64,000 bases of DNA from Comamonas sp. GB3 AK4-5 (lineage in GTDB: Bacteria > Pseudomonadota > Gammaproteobacteria > Burkholderiales > Burkholderiaceae_C), in NCBI RefSeq assembly GCF_041320665.1, contig NZ_CP166730.1, forward strand, positions 1,302,001 to 1,366,000, in the 5' to 3' direction. The position numbers and the translations under genes are program-made. This document shows, piece by piece, positions 17,335-26,570 of the stretch; position 1 is the first letter of the stretch, and every line of letters begins with the position of its first letter. A model generated the notes under the pieces. It ran no database searches and was not told where the DNA came from. It worked only from the letters and a program-made list of their open reading frames with translations.

Positions 17335-18366
17335 TCAAAACCTGTGGTAAATCCCGATTTCGTAACCACTGATACTTTGACCTGCACCTACGGAATGGCT
17401 GAGCATCGTTGCCAGCTTGCGTGCAGCATTTTTCTGGTTTTTCAAACGTGCCACGGAGCTGAAAATCTCTGTGCGTTTGGAGAAAATATAGGAGTAACCA
17501 AGAACCAGCCGTTGAGAATCGGCCCGGTCTTGTACCTTGTTCATGAACGATGTGTAGACCCCGCGCAGCTCGTGGGTGGCCCATCGGTATTTGATGCCAA
17601 GGCTGTAGAGGTCTACGCGCTGGCTGTTGCCGCGCTCCGAGCCAAGCAGCAGCATGGGCATGAAGCCTCTGATCCAATAAGAAACGCCCAGGTTGTAGGT
17701 GCGGTAGCTCACGCCCAGGCTGTTGGTTCCGCCACGGGCGAGGTTGTAGCCTAGGGACAGGTGCAGCGGGCCGTTGGAATAGCCCACCCGTGCGGAGATA
17801 TTGCTGCCCAGGCGGTTGTTGCCAGCCTGTTCGCCAAAACTGTAGCTCGCCCGGGCATATACCTTCCCTAATTTGGGTGAGAGGTAGGTGATGCTGTTGG
17901 GGCTTGTCCATGAGCTGGAGCCTGTGATCGAGCCTACGGTGGTCCCACTGAGCTGGTTGTTGCCGTTGAGCCCCATGATCCCCGAGCCCCCGGTGGGGCT
18001 GAAGTCATCCCGCAGCTGGCTGAGAATGTTGGCATCCCTGCCCACGCGCAGCTCACCAAAGCCGCCTTGCAGGCCAATGCTGGAGTGACCGCTGAACTCG
18101 AAGGCCGAGGTGCTGCTGCCGTCTGATTTGACCCCGCCTTCCAGCCACAAATTCAGCCGGTAGCCATTGCCCAGATCTTCACGGCCACGAATGCCAAGCT
18201 TGGAGCCGGAGCGCCCGCAGCAGGCAAGACCCGCCACGCTTTTTCCGGGAATGGAAAGGTGAACCACCGAAGTATCCACAGCGCCGTAGATGGTGAGGTT
18301 GGATTGGGCCGCTGCGCCATCTGCCATGGCAACTACCGCCGTGGCAAGAAGTTGTCTCTTATTCAT
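17335..18366 (-). CDS. Omp32-like general porin (porin 2 of 3)
   Basis: 343 residues. Barrel signatures are the same as in porin 1: signal MNKRQLLATAVVAMADGAAA, SNLTIYGAVDTSVVHLSIPG, FGELRVGRDANILSQLRDDF, and the final strand GYEIGIYHRF. It is nearly identical to porin 3 through most of its length, differing in scattered positions (for example ACCGRSGSKLG against AGGGRSGSALG), which introduces two adjacent Cys residues in an outer region. The gene has its own upstream spacer, so it can be transcribed separately. Confidence 0.9.
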   Translation of the reverse strand: MNKRQLLATAVVAMADGAAAQSNLTIYGAVDTSVVHLSIPGKSVAGLACCGRSGSKLGIRGREDLGNGYRLNLWLEGGVKSDGSSTSAFEFSGHSSIGLQGGFGELRVGRDANILSQLRDDFSPTGGSGIMGLNGNNQLSGTTVGSITGSSSWTSPNSITYLSPKLGKVYARASYSFGEQAGNNRLGSNISARVGYSNGPLHLSLGYNLARGGTNSLGVSYRTYNLGVSYWIRGFMPMLLLGSERGNSQRVDLYSLGIKYRWATHELRGVYTSFMNKVQDRADSQRLVLGYSYIFSKRTEIFSSVARLKNQKNAARKLATMLSHSVGAGQSISGYEIGIYHRF

Positions 18367-18673
18367 GTTTTTTTATTCAATTCGATGTTCGTGAACGCTT
18401 GCAATCGATGGATTGCTTTGTGTGGAACGCTTGTGTACCTGAATCGCAGAGCCATCAAATTCAGGCTGAATGAAACATTTTTTATTGGTATGTAATTAAA
18501 TTTTCTTGTGTATGCCTGTAACTTTTTTGGAAGGGTTCGGCATACCGTTCCATGCGCGTTTGTGCAGCGCTTGAAAACGCCTGGTTTTGAGGTTTCGGAT
18601 AACTTAAAACACAGGCGGTTTACCCCAGTGGCGAGCGTTACGGAGATTGGATGGCACTAATTTTTATTGGCCA

Positions 18674-19705
18674 TCAAAACCTGTGGTAAATCCCGATTTC
18701 GTAACCACTGATATTTTGGCCAGCATCCATGGAATGGCTGAGCATCGTAGCCAGCCTGCGTGCGGCGTTTTTCTGGTTTGTCAAACGTGCCACAGAGCTG
18801 AAAATCTCGGTGCGTTTGGAGAAAATATAGGAGTAACCAAGAACCAGCCGTTGAGAGTCAGACCGCTCTTGTACCTTGTCCATGAACGATGTGTAGACCC
18901 CGCGCAGCTCGTGGGTGGCCCATCGGTATTTGATGCCAAGGCTGTAAAAATCTACGCGTTGGCCATTGCCGCGCTCTGAGCCAAGCAGCAGCATGGGCAT
19001 GAAGCCTGCGATCCAGTAAGAAGCGCCCAGGTTGTAAGTGCGGTAGCTCACACCCAGGCTGTCGGTTCCGCCCCGCGCGAGGTTGTAGCCTAGGGACAGG
19101 TGCAGCGGGCCGCTGGAATAGCCCACCCGCGCGGAGATGTTGCTGCCCAGGCGGCTGTTGCCTGCCTGTTCGCCAAAACTGTAGCTTGCCCGACCATACA
19201 TCCCTCCCAATTGGGGTGAGAGGTAGGTGAGGCTGTTGGGGCTTGTCCATGAGCTGGAGCCCATGAGTGAGCCTATGGCGGCCCAACGGAGCAGGTTGTT
19301 GCCGTTGAGCCCCATGATCCCCGAGCCCCCGGTGGGGCTGAAGTCATCCCGCAACTGGCTGATGATGTTGGCATCCCTGCCCACGCGCAGCTCTCCAAAG
19401 CCGCCTTGCAGGCCAATGCTGGAGCGACTGCTGAACGCGAAGGCCGAGGTGCTGCTGCCGTCTGCTTGGATTGAGCCTTCCAGCCACAGATTCACTCGAT
19501 AGCCATTGCCCAGCTCTTCGGAGCCACGGATGCCAAGCGCGGAACCGGAACGCCCGCCGCCGGCCAGACCCGTCACGCTTTTTCCGGGAATGGAAAGGTG
19601 AACCACCGAAGTATCCACAGCGCCGTAGATGGTGAGGTTGGATTGGGCCACTGCGCCATCTGCCATGGCGAAGGTCGCCACGGCGAGAAGTTGTCTCTTA
19701 TTCAT
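18674..19705 (-). CDS. Omp32-like general porin (porin 3 of 3)
   Basis: 343 residues; signal MNKRQLLAVATFAMADGAVA, SNLTIYGAVDTSVVHLSIPG, FGELRVGRDANIISQLRDDF and terminal GYEIGIYHRF. It admits small hydrophilic solutes, with probable anion preference as in Omp32, judged only by family. The first of the three in transcription order, it lies 317 bp from panB, which is transcribed away. The AT-rich stretch upstream (19706-19862) resembles the spacers of the other two porins. Confidence 0.9.
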   Translation of the reverse strand: MNKRQLLAVATFAMADGAVAQSNLTIYGAVDTSVVHLSIPGKSVTGLAGGGRSGSALGIRGSEELGNGYRVNLWLEGSIQADGSSTSAFAFSSRSSIGLQGGFGELRVGRDANIISQLRDDFSPTGGSGIMGLNGNNLLRWAAIGSLMGSSSWTSPNSLTYLSPQLGGMYGRASYSFGEQAGNSRLGSNISARVGYSSGPLHLSLGYNLARGGTDSLGVSYRTYNLGASYWIAGFMPMLLLGSERGNGQRVDFYSLGIKYRWATHELRGVYTSFMDKVQERSDSQRLVLGYSYIFSKRTEIFSSVARLTNQKNAARRLATMLSHSMDAGQNISGYEIGIYHRF

Positions 19706-20022
19706 GCTTTTATATTTGATTTAATGTTTGCAAGCACTAGCGATCGTGGAATCGCTTGGTGTAGAACACGCGAGCTTCGAAATCGCAATACCATTAAATC
19801 CAAGCCGAATGAAACATTCTTTGTTTATTGGTGTGAAATTAAGTTGATTTGTGTTCTCGTGTAACCAGTTGAGGTGGTGCGGGGATGCGTGCTTTCTGGG
19901 CGCTAATGCGACTCCCGAATGCGCCTGGTCATAGGGGCCATGGCCGCATCGCATAGACTCGCCGCAATTTCTTTGTCTTCCGGCTCGCCACCGCGGCCTT
20001 GAACACCCTGAGGAAGTTCTGC

Positions 20023-20904
20023 ATGACCGTCTCTGCTCCCGCATCCGCCACGCCCTACGGTACCTTGCCGCCGGCGTCCCCCTTGCCCCAGCGCTCTCCG
20101 GTCAGCCTGCCGCGCCTGGCGCAGATGCGTGCCGCCGGTGAAAAGATCACCATGCTCACGGCCTATGACGCCACCTTTGCCGCCATGGCCGATGCGGCCG
20201 GGGTGGAGTGCATCTTGGTAGGCGATTCGCTGGGCATGGTCTGCCAGGGCCTGCACAGCACCGTGGGGGTCAGCCTGGACGATATGCGCTATCACACGGC
20301 CTGCGTGGCACGTGGCCTGCACCGCGCCCAGGCCACGGCCTGGCTGATTGCGGACCTGCCCTATGGCAGCTACCAGGCATCGCGCGAGCAGGCTTTGCAC
20401 AGCGCCAGCGCACTGATGCAGGCGGGCGCGCACATGGTCAAGCTCGAAGGTGGTGGCTGGACCGCTGCCACGGTGCAGTTTTTGACGGAGCGCGGCATTC
20501 CCGTCTGCGCCCATCTGGGCCTTACGCCCCAGACTGTGCATGCCCTGGGCGGCTATCGCGTACAGGGTCGTGACGATGTGGCTGCCACCTTGCTGCGTCG
20601 CCAGGCGCATGAGCTGCAGGATGCCGGCGCCACCATGCTGGTGCTGGAGATGGTGCCTGCCAGCCTGGCCGCCGAGTTGACGCAGGCCTTGACGCGCTGC
20701 CACACCATTGGCATAGGCGCGGGCAATGGCACGGCGGGCCAGGTACTGGTGTTGCACGACATGCTGGGCGTTAACCTGGGCAAGACACCGAAATTTGTGC
20801 GCAACTTCATGCAAGACGCTGGCAGTGTGCAAGGCGCCATGCAGACCTATGTGCGTGCGGTGAAGGATGGCAGCTTTCCCGACAACCAGCTGCACGCCTG
20901 GTAA
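20023..20904 (+). CDS. panB: 3-methyl-2-oxobutanoate hydroxymethyltransferase
   Basis: 293 residues. It transfers a hydroxymethyl group from methylenetetrahydrofolate to alpha-ketoisovalerate, giving ketopantoate, the first committed step to pantothenate. Motifs: [29 protein letters not shown] with the metal-binding Asp, [15 protein letters not shown] and [18 protein letters not shown]. The ATG at 20023 has GAGGA at the right distance; the frame reaches back to 19999 without benefit. panC follows 29 bp downstream, so the two form an operon. Confidence 0.95.
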   Translation: MTVSAPASATPYGTLPPASPLPQRSPVSLPRLAQMRAAGEKITMLTAYDATFAAMADAAGVECILVGDSLGMVCQGLHSTVGVSLDDMRYHTACVARGLHRAQATAWLIADLPYGSYQASREQALHSASALMQAGAHMVKLEGGGWTAATVQFLTERGIPVCAHLGLTPQTVHALGGYRVQGRDDVAATLLRRQAHELQDAGATMLVLEMVPASLAAELTQALTRCHTIGIGAGNGTAGQVLVLHDMLGVNLGKTPKFVRNFMQDAGSVQGAMQTYVRAVKDGSFPDNQLHAW

Positions 20905-20933
20905 GCCTTTTTCTGAATCAGACCATCCGCTCC

Positions 20934-21782
20934 ATGCACATCGTTCATTCCATTGCCGAGCTGCGCACTGCGCTGGCCCAACGTGGCCGTCCCGCCTTTG
21001 TTCCCACCATGGGCAATCTGCACGCCGGTCACCTGTCCCTGGTGCAGCTGGCGCGCCAGCATGGCGACGTGACCGTGGCCAGCATCTTCGTCAACCGCCT
21101 GCAATTTTTGCCGCACGAAGATTTTGATAGCTACCCACGCACATGGGGTGCGGACTGCAGCCAGTTACAGGCCGCAGGCTGCGACATTCTTTTTGCCCCG
21201 CGCGAAGCCGATCTTTACCCCGAAGCCCAGACCTTCAAGCTGCACCCCGATCCAGCGCTGGCCGACATGCTGGAAGGCCATTTCCGCCCAGGCTTCTTCA
21301 CCGGCGTTTGCACCGTGGTGCTGAAGCTGTTCTCGGCCGTGTTCGCCACCACAGGCGGTGGCGTGGCCGTGTTCGGCAAAAAGGACTACCAGCAACTGAT
21401 GGTGATAGAGCGCATGGTGCAGCAGTTTGCCCTGCCCATCACCATCATCGCCGGAGAGACCGCCCGCGTCGCAGGTGGCCTGGCGCTGAGCTCTCGCAAT
21501 GGCTATCTGAGTGCCATGGAGCTGGAACAGGCCATGGCCTTGTCGCAGGCGCTGCGCCAACTGGCCCATGCCGCACGCAGCGGCAGCATGCCCCTGGCCG
21601 ACCTGGAAACCCAGGCTTTGGACCAACTGCGCGCATTGGGTTGGGCGCCCGACTACCTCACCGTGCGCCAGCGCTGTGATCTGCAGATTCCCAGTGCAGC
21701 AGCCTTGCAACAGGCGCCGCTGGTGGCCCTGGGCGCGGCCAGGCTGGGCAACACCCGGTTGATCGACAACCTGGAGTTTTAG
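20934..21782 (+). CDS. panC: Pantothenate synthetase
   Basis: 282 residues. It joins pantoate and beta-alanine using ATP. Motifs: FVPTMGNLHAGHLSLV (the HIGH-like nucleotide site), VFGKKDYQQL and the KMSKS-like LALSSRNGYLS. A small oddity is VNRLQFLPHEDFDSYPR, where most family members have VNPxQF. The stop codon TAG is formed by host bases TTTTA plus the first G of a MITE inserted exactly there; without the element the codon would be TAA, so the protein is unchanged. Confidence 0.95.
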   Translation: MHIVHSIAELRTALAQRGRPAFVPTMGNLHAGHLSLVQLARQHGDVTVASIFVNRLQFLPHEDFDSYPRTWGADCSQLQAAGCDILFAPREADLYPEAQTFKLHPDPALADMLEGHFRPGFFTGVCTVVLKLFSAVFATTGGGVAVFGKKDYQQLMVIERMVQQFALPITIIAGETARVAGGLALSSRNGYLSAMELEQAMALSQALRQLAHAARSGSMPLADLETQALDQLRALGWAPDYLTVRQRCDLQIPSAAALQQAPLVALGAARLGNTRLIDNLEF

Positions 21783-22047
21783 AGCGTGTTCACGATCTCT
21801 ACGCAGGCGCGTTGGAGCGCAATCGGGAGGAGTTCGAAGCGATGGAGCGCAGCTTGCACCGGGGTGTAAGCAAGCCACAGCGCGAAGAAATCGCCCGATT
21901 TCGCTCCAACCCTTCGGGCCAGTGCCTTTGCGGGCGGTCTACTGTGTTGCGAATCCTCGCAATAGCGCGGCTATTGCTGCGGTATCGCGCCTTGCATCCC
22001 ATCCCGCAAAGACACTGGCGCGCCGCGAGGGGATTGTGAGCACGTTC
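21782..22047. mobile_element. MITE copy B (266 bp) at the panC stop codon
   Basis: The ends are GAGCGTGTTCACGATCTC (21782) and the inverse ending GTGAGCACGTTC (22047). TTA precedes and TAA follows, consistent with TA duplication. The interior matches copy A closely, for example TTGCGGGCGGTCTAC near 21926. There is no transposase. Confidence 0.9.
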
Positions 22048-22181
22048 TAAAGCTGAGTTGCGAGCCCCGTCCATGCAGCGGCGTGATTGCTGCGCTGCTG
22101 TGTGGGCCTCTCCTGTCTGCGCCAGCCTCCGGATGGGAGGCTCAGACAGAAAGCTACTTTCGTGTAGCCAGCCAAGACCTC

Positions 22182-22205
22182 GCCCCGCAATATTTGCGGG
22201 GCTTT
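22182..22205 (+). terminator. Intrinsic terminator downstream of panC and the MITE
   Basis: GCCCCGCAA, loop TAT, TTGCGGGGC, then TTT. The 9-bp GC-rich stem has a short T tail. It would end panBC transcription before the Crp/Fnr gene and argues that the regulator starts after it. Confidence 0.7.
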
Positions 22206-22256
22206 GTGCGTTTGGAAACCTGCGAACACAGACGCAGGCCATGGCATTTATGCACA

Positions 22257-23012
22257 ATGCATTCCATGCCTGCCTCCTCCGCTTCCACTGCGCTGCAGCC
22301 TGTTTCACCGCCTACGCTGGCGCCTTTGCCTGCGTCCTGGCAGGTGTTGCAGCATCTGCCTTTGCTGGCGCATATGGAGGTGCCAAAGCTGCAGGCATTG
22401 GCGGGTCAGTTTCAGTGGCGGTTGCTGGAGCCGGGCCAGGCCCTGCCCGATGCCTTGTGCAGCGGTGCTTTGCACCTGTTGGTCACGGGGCGTTTGTGGG
22501 TGCGCTACTTCGGCAGCCAGGGGCGTGAGCTGGTGGTGGGCGATCTGCTGCCAGGCCAGTGGTGCGGACTGCATGTCCCAAGCAGCCAGCCCTCCGTGCA
22601 CCTGGTGGCAGAAGCGGCGGAGTCCAGCCTGATTGCCTCACTGGACGCCGAGGTGGTGCAGGAGCTGGTGGAGCGCGAACCCGCCATGTTGCGCGCCATG
22701 CTGGAGGGGGCCAACCGCCTGATCTGGGCCCTGGTCGCCCGTGTGGTGGACATGGGCACGCTCAATGTGCGCGGGCGCTTGCATGCCCGGCTGCTGACCC
22801 TGGCCGAGCGCGCGGGCGTGCAGAGCAACCAGGCCTTGCTGCAGCCCGCACCCACCCAGGTCAGCCTGGCGGCACTGCTGGGCAGCAGCCGCGAAGAGGT
22901 GGCGCGTGAAATGTCGCGCCTCACCCGTCTTGGCTTGTTGCGTCGCGAAGGGCGTGGACTGTGCCTGACCAATGTGGATGGATTGCGGGTGCTGCTGGAG
23001 GACATGAGGTAG
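22257..23012 (+). CDS. Crp/Fnr-family transcription regulator
   Basis: About 251 residues from the ATG at 22257 (22266 is an alternative). An N-terminal cyclic-nucleotide-binding-like barrel (LLEPGQALPDALCSGALHLL, GRELVVGDLLPGQWCGLHVP) is followed by a dimer helix and a winged HTH (TQVSLAALLGSSREEVAREM). The frame is open from 22083, but that part contains a terminator. No cluster of Cys near the N-terminus marks an Fe-S FNR, so the signal is unknown. A gene-end repeat element follows the stop at once. Confidence 0.8.
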   Translation: MHSMPASSASTALQPVSPPTLAPLPASWQVLQHLPLLAHMEVPKLQALAGQFQWRLLEPGQALPDALCSGALHLLVTGRLWVRYFGSQGRELVVGDLLPGQWCGLHVPSSQPSVHLVAEAAESSLIASLDAEVVQELVEREPAMLRAMLEGANRLIWALVARVVDMGTLNVRGRLHARLLTLAERAGVQSNQALLQPAPTQVSLAALLGSSREEVAREMSRLTRLGLLRREGRGLCLTNVDGLRVLLEDMR

Positions 23013-23110
23013 TACTCCCTGAGCCGCTTCGCATCTTCCCCTCTCTCGCAAAGCGCTGGACGGCACCGGCGCGGCGGGACGGCCCTTGCGTGGTGTCCTG
23101 GGCTGTGGGG
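23013..23110 (+). repeat. Gene-end repeat element, copy after the Crp/Fnr gene
   Basis: It begins CTCCCTGAGCCGCTTCGC eight bases after the stop, followed by the hairpin core and GGACGGCACCGGCGCGGCGGG, then CCCTTGCGTGGTGTCCTGG. The polarity relative to the gene is the same as at the other eight copies. Confidence 0.75.
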
Positions 23111-23235
23111 CATTCCGGTGCGGGAAGAAAATGCTGCAGTGCGTGAGAAAACGCACAGACGCCATAAGAACTCCGGGAAGACACTGCTTGCCATGGCGTG
23201 CAAAGGCACGCTCTGCTGTCAGAAAGGACACTGTG

Positions 23236-23553
23236 ATGCGCAAGCAATGGATGGTCGCCGCCGCGACCGTGATGACCCTGGTGGGCGCTGCCCACGCTGA
23301 AATTCAAACCACCCAATTGGTCGACGCCGCCACGCGCCAGCGCGCCGAGGTGCGGGCCGATCTGGAACTGTGGCACCAAGCTGGCATGAGCTTTCTGCCT
23401 TCGCCCGCAGCCTATCCCCAAGTGCGGGAGACGGCGCAATACCGCAAATATGAGCAGCTGCGTAATGGTCCTGCCTTCCAGGAGGCAGTAGCCAAATATT
23501 TGCCCGCAAGCCATACGCTGGCCCAGCAAGGCGAGATCGCCAAACAGCCGTAA
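23236..23553 (+). CDS. Small secreted DUF4148-like protein
   Basis: 105 residues with a clear signal peptide (MRKQWMVAAATVMTLVGAAHA, cleavage before EIQ). The mature part has RQRAEVRADLELWHQAGM, which resembles the conserved (T/S)RAEVRADL start of DUF4148 proteins common in Burkholderiales, and ends in a polar helix-rich tail. The role of the family is unknown; it is probably periplasmic. AAAGGA precedes the ATG. A strong terminator lies at 23740, so this is a single-gene unit, with about 190 bp of 3' region that may be structured. Confidence 0.65.
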   Translation: MRKQWMVAAATVMTLVGAAHAEIQTTQLVDAATRQRAEVRADLELWHQAGMSFLPSPAAYPQVRETAQYRKYEQLRNGPAFQEAVAKYLPASHTLAQQGEIAKQP

Positions 23554-23739
23554 GCGTGTGCTGACGATCTCCTGGGCGGCAGGCCTGCATGGAGATCGAC
23601 AGAACGTCTTGAGAATCACGAGACACATGCACCGGATGGCCGGGCATGGCGTGCGTCAGGCCAGCCTTTATGGTGTGGCCTGCCGGATGAATAAGGGCTG
23701 TGTGCGCTGCTCCTGCATCCGGTTTCTGCACGGTTTGTA

Positions 23740-23765
23740 CGCTGCCTTGGGGCAGCGTTTTTTTT
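23740..23765 (+). terminator. Intrinsic terminator after the DUF4148-like gene
   Basis: CGCTGCC, loop TTGG, GGCAGCG, then eight T. A 7-bp perfect stem with a long T run; a high-quality terminator on the plus strand. Confidence 0.85.
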
Positions 23766-23826
23766 GCCTGTTTTTTACGGGTTTATTTGCCCCCTACCTG
23801 TGCATGGCCCTGGCTTCAGCCCAGGC

Positions 23827-25281
23827 CTATGGCGGAGGGAGCACTTTCAAACCGCTGGGTGTGAAGAGCTGCACCACATTGCGCCCCTGGCGCTTGGCGC
23901 GGTAGAGCGCGCGGTCGGCCTGAGCCAGCAGCTCATCCAAGGCGGTGCTGGAGTGGGGGTCTACCGCCAGGCCTATGCTGACGGTGCAGCGCAGCGGGAC
24001 GGCATGTCCGGGTACGGGAATGTGCAGGGCGGCGAACTGCCCACGCAGGCGCTGCGCGGCGGTCGCGGCCTCTTGCGCACCGGTGTGGGGCAGCAAGATG
24101 GCAAATTCCTCACCGCCCATGCGACCCAGCAAATCCTGTTCGCGCAGATGGGCGCGCAGCAATTGGCCAAATTGCGCCAACACCGCATCCCCTGTGGCAT
24201 GGCCGTAGCCGTCATTGACGGACTTGAAATGGTCAATGTCCATCATCAGCACAGCGCAAGAGGCCTGCTGCTTTCGCAGGCTTGGCATGGTCTGGCGTGC
24301 GGCCTCCAGAAATGCGCGGCGATTGGGTAGCTGGGTGAGCGGGTCCTGGTCGGCCAGCAAGCGCAGCCGCTGCGCCAGGGCGCGGTTGGTGACCATGACG
24401 CTAGCAACCATGATGGGGGCCAGCATCATCAGCGCCAGGCCCAGGCGCACCGACAGCAGCAGCTCGCGGTCCACCATCTCCGGCGTGCCGGTCTGCAAGG
24501 CCATGGCCAGGCCCACCAGCGACCAGACGCTGACGCCAAAGCTCAGCACGGTGGTTGAGAACAGGTTGTAGCTGACGGCACACCACATCAGTGCAGGCAC
24601 CGGAAACGCAATCGCCCCGGGCCCACCCACTGCGATGCCCAGCCCGACCGACAGCAGCAGCGTGAAGGCAGGCAGCAGCCTGGCGGGACGCAACTGCAGG
24701 CATTGTCTGTGTGGCCTGCGCCATTCCGGCAAGGCCAGCAGCATGGGCAGGACGGCAACCCCCGTCGCAAGCTCGGTGCCGCACCACATGGCAAAGCCTC
24801 GTAGCGGGCTATCGCCAAGCAGGTCGGGGCCGGCATACATGCCGAACAGGCCCGCAGTGAATGCGGTGCAAAGCAGGGCCAGCAATATATACAACACCGA
24901 AGCCGGCGTTTGCAGCCGGTGCATGGAGGGGGTTATCTGGCGAAACACCAGATAACCCACCGCCACAGAAACCAGATTGCCAGCGTTGATCAGCAGACTT
25001 TGCTCCAGAGGGCTGCTTGCCATGGCATCGGCCAGGACATAGCCCAGTGCTGCAGCCAACCAACTGCTGCGGTGGGCAAAGTGCGGGTAGCGCACCAGCA
25101 TGCCCAGCAAGAAGGCATTGGCCGGCCAGAACAAAGCCAGATCGCCCAGGGGTCTGGAATAGATGCCCAGCAGGCACAGCAGCCATACGCCCAGGCCCAG
25201 CAGGCAGGCATTGGTGGTAGGGCGGTACAAACCTCGGGGGAGAAATGCAGCGTCCACGGCGCGGCGTGGAGGGGGAGTCAT
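23827..25281 (-). CDS. MASE1-type membrane diguanylate cyclase
   Basis: 484 residues. About eight membrane helices in the first 290 residues (LGLGVWLLCLLGIYSRPLGD, LALFWPANAFLLGMLVRYP) fit a MASE1 sensory domain. The GGDEF domain follows: DPLTQLPNRRAFLEAARQ, MMDIDHFKSVNDGYGHATGD and the active site MGGEEFAILLPH. The inhibitory RxxD site (REQD) lies five residues before GGEEF, so the enzyme should be active and product-inhibited. It makes cyclic di-GMP at the inner membrane in response to an unknown signal. The gene appears to be single. Confidence 0.88.
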   Translation of the reverse strand: MTPPPRRAVDAAFLPRGLYRPTTNACLLGLGVWLLCLLGIYSRPLGDLALFWPANAFLLGMLVRYPHFAHRSSWLAAALGYVLADAMASSPLEQSLLINAGNLVSVAVGYLVFRQITPSMHRLQTPASVLYILLALLCTAFTAGLFGMYAGPDLLGDSPLRGFAMWCGTELATGVAVLPMLLALPEWRRPHRQCLQLRPARLLPAFTLLLSVGLGIAVGGPGAIAFPVPALMWCAVSYNLFSTTVLSFGVSVWSLVGLAMALQTGTPEMVDRELLLSVRLGLALMMLAPIMVASVMVTNRALAQRLRLLADQDPLTQLPNRRAFLEAARQTMPSLRKQQASCAVLMMDIDHFKSVNDGYGHATGDAVLAQFGQLLRAHLREQDLLGRMGGEEFAILLPHTGAQEAATAAQRLRGQFAALHIPVPGHAVPLRCTVSIGLAVDPHSSTALDELLAQADRALYRAKRQGRNVVQLFTPSGLKVLPPP

Positions 25282-25360
25282 GCGGGAGAGGCAGAGACTG
25301 GGGAAGCAAGCCCTCCATGGTAGACGCAGAAGCTGTAATTGCGTCTATTTGTAAATGGGT

Positions 25361-26065
25361 TTAACTAAATTTGACAAGTTGGTCCTGGGGCGAGTTTTTA
25401 TCCCCAGAGGCCCAGTGACGGTATTGCTGCTGCAGTGTGGCCATGGCCTGCAGCAAACCGTTCAGCGCAGGCTGGGAGGGCTCCAACTGGTGCAGGGCGG
25501 CCCAGCTCGCTTCCAGTGTGGATAGCTGGCCGGGCAGATGGGCCTTGCGTATGGTGTAGCTGCCTTCGGGCAGGTCACGCAGCGGCAGGCGCGGCAGCTG
25601 TTGCAGGGCCGGGTTCAGATAAAGCATTTTGCGGCTTTTGCGCCAGGTGCCATCCAGCACCACCAGGCGCAGGGGGCTGCCTTCGGGCAAGCGCGCCAGA
25701 TCTGCCATCTCCCAGGCCGGTGGTGGTTGCAGCGGCAGGCTGGGGTCGGGCGGTGAAGGAGGGTAGAGCAGCAGCGTCAGCGCCGGGGCTGGCAGGGCAG
25801 CGCTCCAGCGACCGTGCAGCAGGGCTTGCAACTCGGCCTCGGGCCAGACCTCGGCCACTTCCATGCGGCTGTGGGGCAGGCACAGATGCAGCAGCCGTGC
25901 CGTGCCCTTGGGGTGCATGGCCTCCATAGGATGCTGCAGCAGCAGCACCTGGGTGCGGTGCTCCACCGGCTGCACGCAGTGGCAGATGCAGGCCGTGCTG
26001 GGGCGCAGGCATTGCGGGCAATGGGCGCGGCGGCCGGGTATGGGGTTGCGCATGAAAAAGAGCAT
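25361..26065 (-). CDS. DTW-domain tRNA-uridine aminocarboxypropyltransferase (TapT/YfiP-like)
   Basis: 234 residues. N-terminal Cys cluster (CPQCLRPSTACICHC) typical of the YfiP group, then TQVLLLQHPMEAMHPKGTAR and the catalytic signature VVLDGTWRKSRKMLYLNP, the DxTW motif of the family. Members transfer the 3-amino-3-carboxypropyl group from SAM to uridine 47 of tRNA (acp3U). The ATG at 26053 (MRNPIPGRR) is an equally plausible start four codons in. It lies 37 bp past the end of the isomerase gene, on the same strand. Confidence 0.82.
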   Translation of the reverse strand: MLFFMRNPIPGRRAHCPQCLRPSTACICHCVQPVEHRTQVLLLQHPMEAMHPKGTARLLHLCLPHSRMEVAEVWPEAELQALLHGRWSAALPAPALTLLLYPPSPPDPSLPLQPPPAWEMADLARLPEGSPLRLVVLDGTWRKSRKMLYLNPALQQLPRLPLRDLPEGSYTIRKAHLPGQLSTLEASWAALHQLEPSQPALNGLLQAMATLQQQYRHWASGDKNSPQDQLVKFS

Positions 26066-26102
26066 TCAGCGCAGTCGGTGTCTGCGAAGAATGCTGTTGG
26101 GC

Positions 26103-26462
26103 TTACAGGCGATCTTTGTAGTAGCTGGTCTTGTCCATGTCGGCAATTTCTGCACTCAGTTGCACCATCACGCCAGCGGGGTGGGGCACCTCGGCGCGCA
26201 GCACGGCGGCGATGGCGTCGGAGAGTTCTTTCTTGACTTCCGGGGTGCGGCCAGCCAGCAGGCGCAGTTGCACATGGACAAAGCCACGATGTGCCGGCTG
26301 GGTGCCGATGCGGAACTGCGACAGTGCGGCAATGCGGGCCTTCACATCGGCTTCATCGGCCACGGTGGGGTGGCCGCAGACCACGGCGTTGAGCTTTTCG
26401 AGCAGGGCCTGCTCGTTCAGGCCGACGAGGTTGTTGCTGTATTCCACAAACAAATGGGGCAT
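26103..26462 (-). CDS. 5-carboxymethyl-2-hydroxymuconate isomerase homologue
   Basis: 119 residues, the usual length. It starts MPHLFVEYSNNL with the conserved Pro2 that acts as catalytic base in this tautomerase-superfamily enzyme. The ATG at 26462 has AGGAG upstream; a longer frame from 26486 would bury Pro2, so the shorter start is needed. The known reaction belongs to homoprotocatechuate breakdown, but no other genes of that path are nearby. It follows bioF by about 110 bp on the same strand, so it may be co-transcribed with biotin genes; the link is unexplained. Confidence 0.78.
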   Translation of the reverse strand: MPHLFVEYSNNLVGLNEQALLEKLNAVVCGHPTVADEADVKARIAALSQFRIGTQPAHRGFVHVQLRLLAGRTPEVKKELSDAIAAVLRAEVPHPAGVMVQLSAEIADMDKTSYYKDRL

Positions 26463-26570
26463 GGTGGTCTCCTGGGATGGTGGCAATAGGACAAGCTTGC
26501 AGCAGGCGGGCTGGCCGCCTGCGCCAGGGTCGATTGTCAGGGCAAGCGTAGCCCCTGCTGGAAAACCGGG

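Larger units (their letters stand above)
17058..19862 (-). repeat. Tandem duplication of a porin cassette, period about 1.34 kb
   Basis: The porin at 17335-18366 and its upstream spacer are repeated as the porin at 18674-19705 and its spacer, offset by 1,339 bp. The spacers (17058-17334, 18367-18673, and the first 150 bp after 19706) share blocks such as GAAACATT(T/C)TTTGTTTATTGG-like stretches, GTGCAGCGCTTGAAAA and AAAACACAGG(T/C)GGTTTACCCC. Part of the spacer is also upstream of porin 1, so the first duplication included the promoter region. These spacers contain no gene and probably hold promoters. Confidence 0.8.

Noticed and set aside
21799..22308. ORF with a peptide repeated at several sites (GLERNRAISS and CKARYRSNSRAIAR segments)
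   Set aside because: The repeated peptide is only the MITE interior read in one frame; no start, and the frame ends at the element edges.
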